Shown here: positions 63,331-64,000 of the stretch, in pieces | Position numbering within the stretch: position 1 is the first letter of the stretch | Layout: each line of letters starts with the position of its first letter | Source: Sindora glabra | Taxonomy: Eukaryota > Streptophyta > Magnoliopsida > Fabales > Fabaceae | Assembly (NCBI GenBank): GCA_020226215.1 | Contig: CM035235.1 | Location: 47,955,511-48,019,510 of the forward strand | Length of the DNA stretch: 64,000 bases | Direction of reading: 5' to 3' | Made by a program: the position numbers and the translations under genes | Notes under the pieces: model-generated | The model's input: the letters and a program-made list of their open reading frames with translations, nothing else | Told to the model about the DNA's origin: nothing | The model's database searches: none

Positions 63331-64000
63331 GAAAGGGTTTTTGGCTAAGAAACTAAATTTTCCATTTAACGTAGTAGAATGTGTCCTGAAAGGACAAACT
63401 AGAAAGAAGTATTGTTTTTCTCTTGATAGAAATGAATATTGTGAAGATCTAGCAATTGGGGATAAGTATCAAATTTCTTTCACCAATAATACAAAAAGTT
63501 GAGATTGAGAATTGAAAAATATTTTAGTTGACATAGTTGATCCAATTTTCAATAAAACACTCACTTGGATATGACAAAGGTTTAATCTCATTTTATTTAT
63601 CAATTGAAACAATTTGAAGAATATTGTTTAGAGGCACTTAATCGACTTCTTCCCCCAAAGACTTTGATGGCTTGTCATTAAAAACTTTGTTTACAAATAT
63701 TATGATTACAATTTTTTTAGAACAAACATCACTATAAGCTAGTTATAGAATTGGAATTGAATAAAGATAAGGTTGTAGTCAAACATACCTATCATTTGGA
63801 AAATATGAATAAAAATTTAATTTCTCATGTTGTTATATTACAACACAATATTAAAAAGTTGAATGACAAGATTAAAGAAATGGAAAATCAAATTCTAGAA
63901 TTATATTAAAAGGTACAAATAGATCATAATACAAGTCATTACAAGGCACAAATAGATCATAATACAAGTCATTACAACTATATTGGAAACAATTTAAAGA
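63331..64000 (+). pseudogene. Unrecognised broken coding remnant running off the window edge
   Basis: One plus-strand frame from about 63332 stays open for about 60 codons without an ATG (KGFLAKKLNFPFNVVECV..., then CFSLDRNEYCEDLAIGDKYQ), meets stops, and continues with plausible peptide (ILVDIVDPIFNKTLTW). Further on comes a Lys/Glu-rich, coiled-coil-like stretch (LNDKIKEMENQILELY). A 33-bp in-frame direct repeat at about 63912-63977 encodes AQIDHNTSHYK-type units. I cannot name the family; a retroelement or pararetrovirus-like gag-region protein is only a guess. It may continue to the right of the window. Confidence 0.35.

Noticed and set aside
1..64000. CRISPR arrays, operons, bacterial-type regulatory sites, rRNA or complete tRNA genes
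   Set aside because: None were seen, and the window is plainly plant nuclear DNA. Regularly spaced repeats here are tandem arrays without unique spacers.

Overview
The window looks like intergenic DNA from a eudicot-type plant nuclear genome. It is very AT-rich, has almost no long ORFs, and is packed with degenerate transposons: Ty3/gypsy, hAT, CACTA-like and several MITE families. It contains one clear host gene, an intronless nepenthesin-type aspartic protease most like Arabidopsis APF2 (minus strand, 14140-15588). That gene stands out as a GC-rich island with a TATA-like box, a CT-rich leader, a signal peptide, both catalytic aspartates and twelve cysteines.

Layout. 1-3437 is one near-perfect palindrome with 1.7-kb arms, cut by the window edge. 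3438-7180 is AT-rich spacer with small repeats. 7183-7765 is a Tourist/Harbinger-type MITE whose right end lies in a 314-bp tandem duplication (7716-8343), followed by a foldback element (8190-9055). 12672-12832 is a tiny MITE with TTA target duplications. 14140-15660 is the protease gene and its proximal promoter. 16422-17950 is a four-unit array of a ~370-bp AT-rich repeat, also present at 18.6, 36.6 and 39.1 kb. Further MITEs lie at 19.3, 23.7 and 24.9 kb. 28138-35916 may be a decayed CACTA element containing a truncated Ty3/gypsy 5' end (LTR, perfect initiator-Met primer site, gag). Two copies of a MITE with GGGTGTTTAATRA ends lie at 37.4 and 43.6 kb. 45835-47760 is a hAT transposase pseudogene that keeps a recognisable GT-AG intron. 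53428-58683 is an old but structurally complete Ty3/gypsy chromovirus-like element on the minus strand (two LTRs, PBS, PPT, gag-pol relics). 59.8-61.7 kb holds a 20-C homopolymer, a MITE, a tandem duplication and a second MITE. The right edge holds an unrecognised broken coding remnant.

No operon, defence system or other cooperating gene set is present. The protease is probably the only functional protein gene. The rest records repeated insertion, tandem duplication and decay, and many of the stop codons are of the kind cytosine deamination produces (CAA to TAA, TGG to TAG). The feature most worth following up is the 3.4-kb palindrome, which would give a long double-stranded hairpin RNA if transcribed. 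All family calls come from reading motifs by eye; no database search was run.
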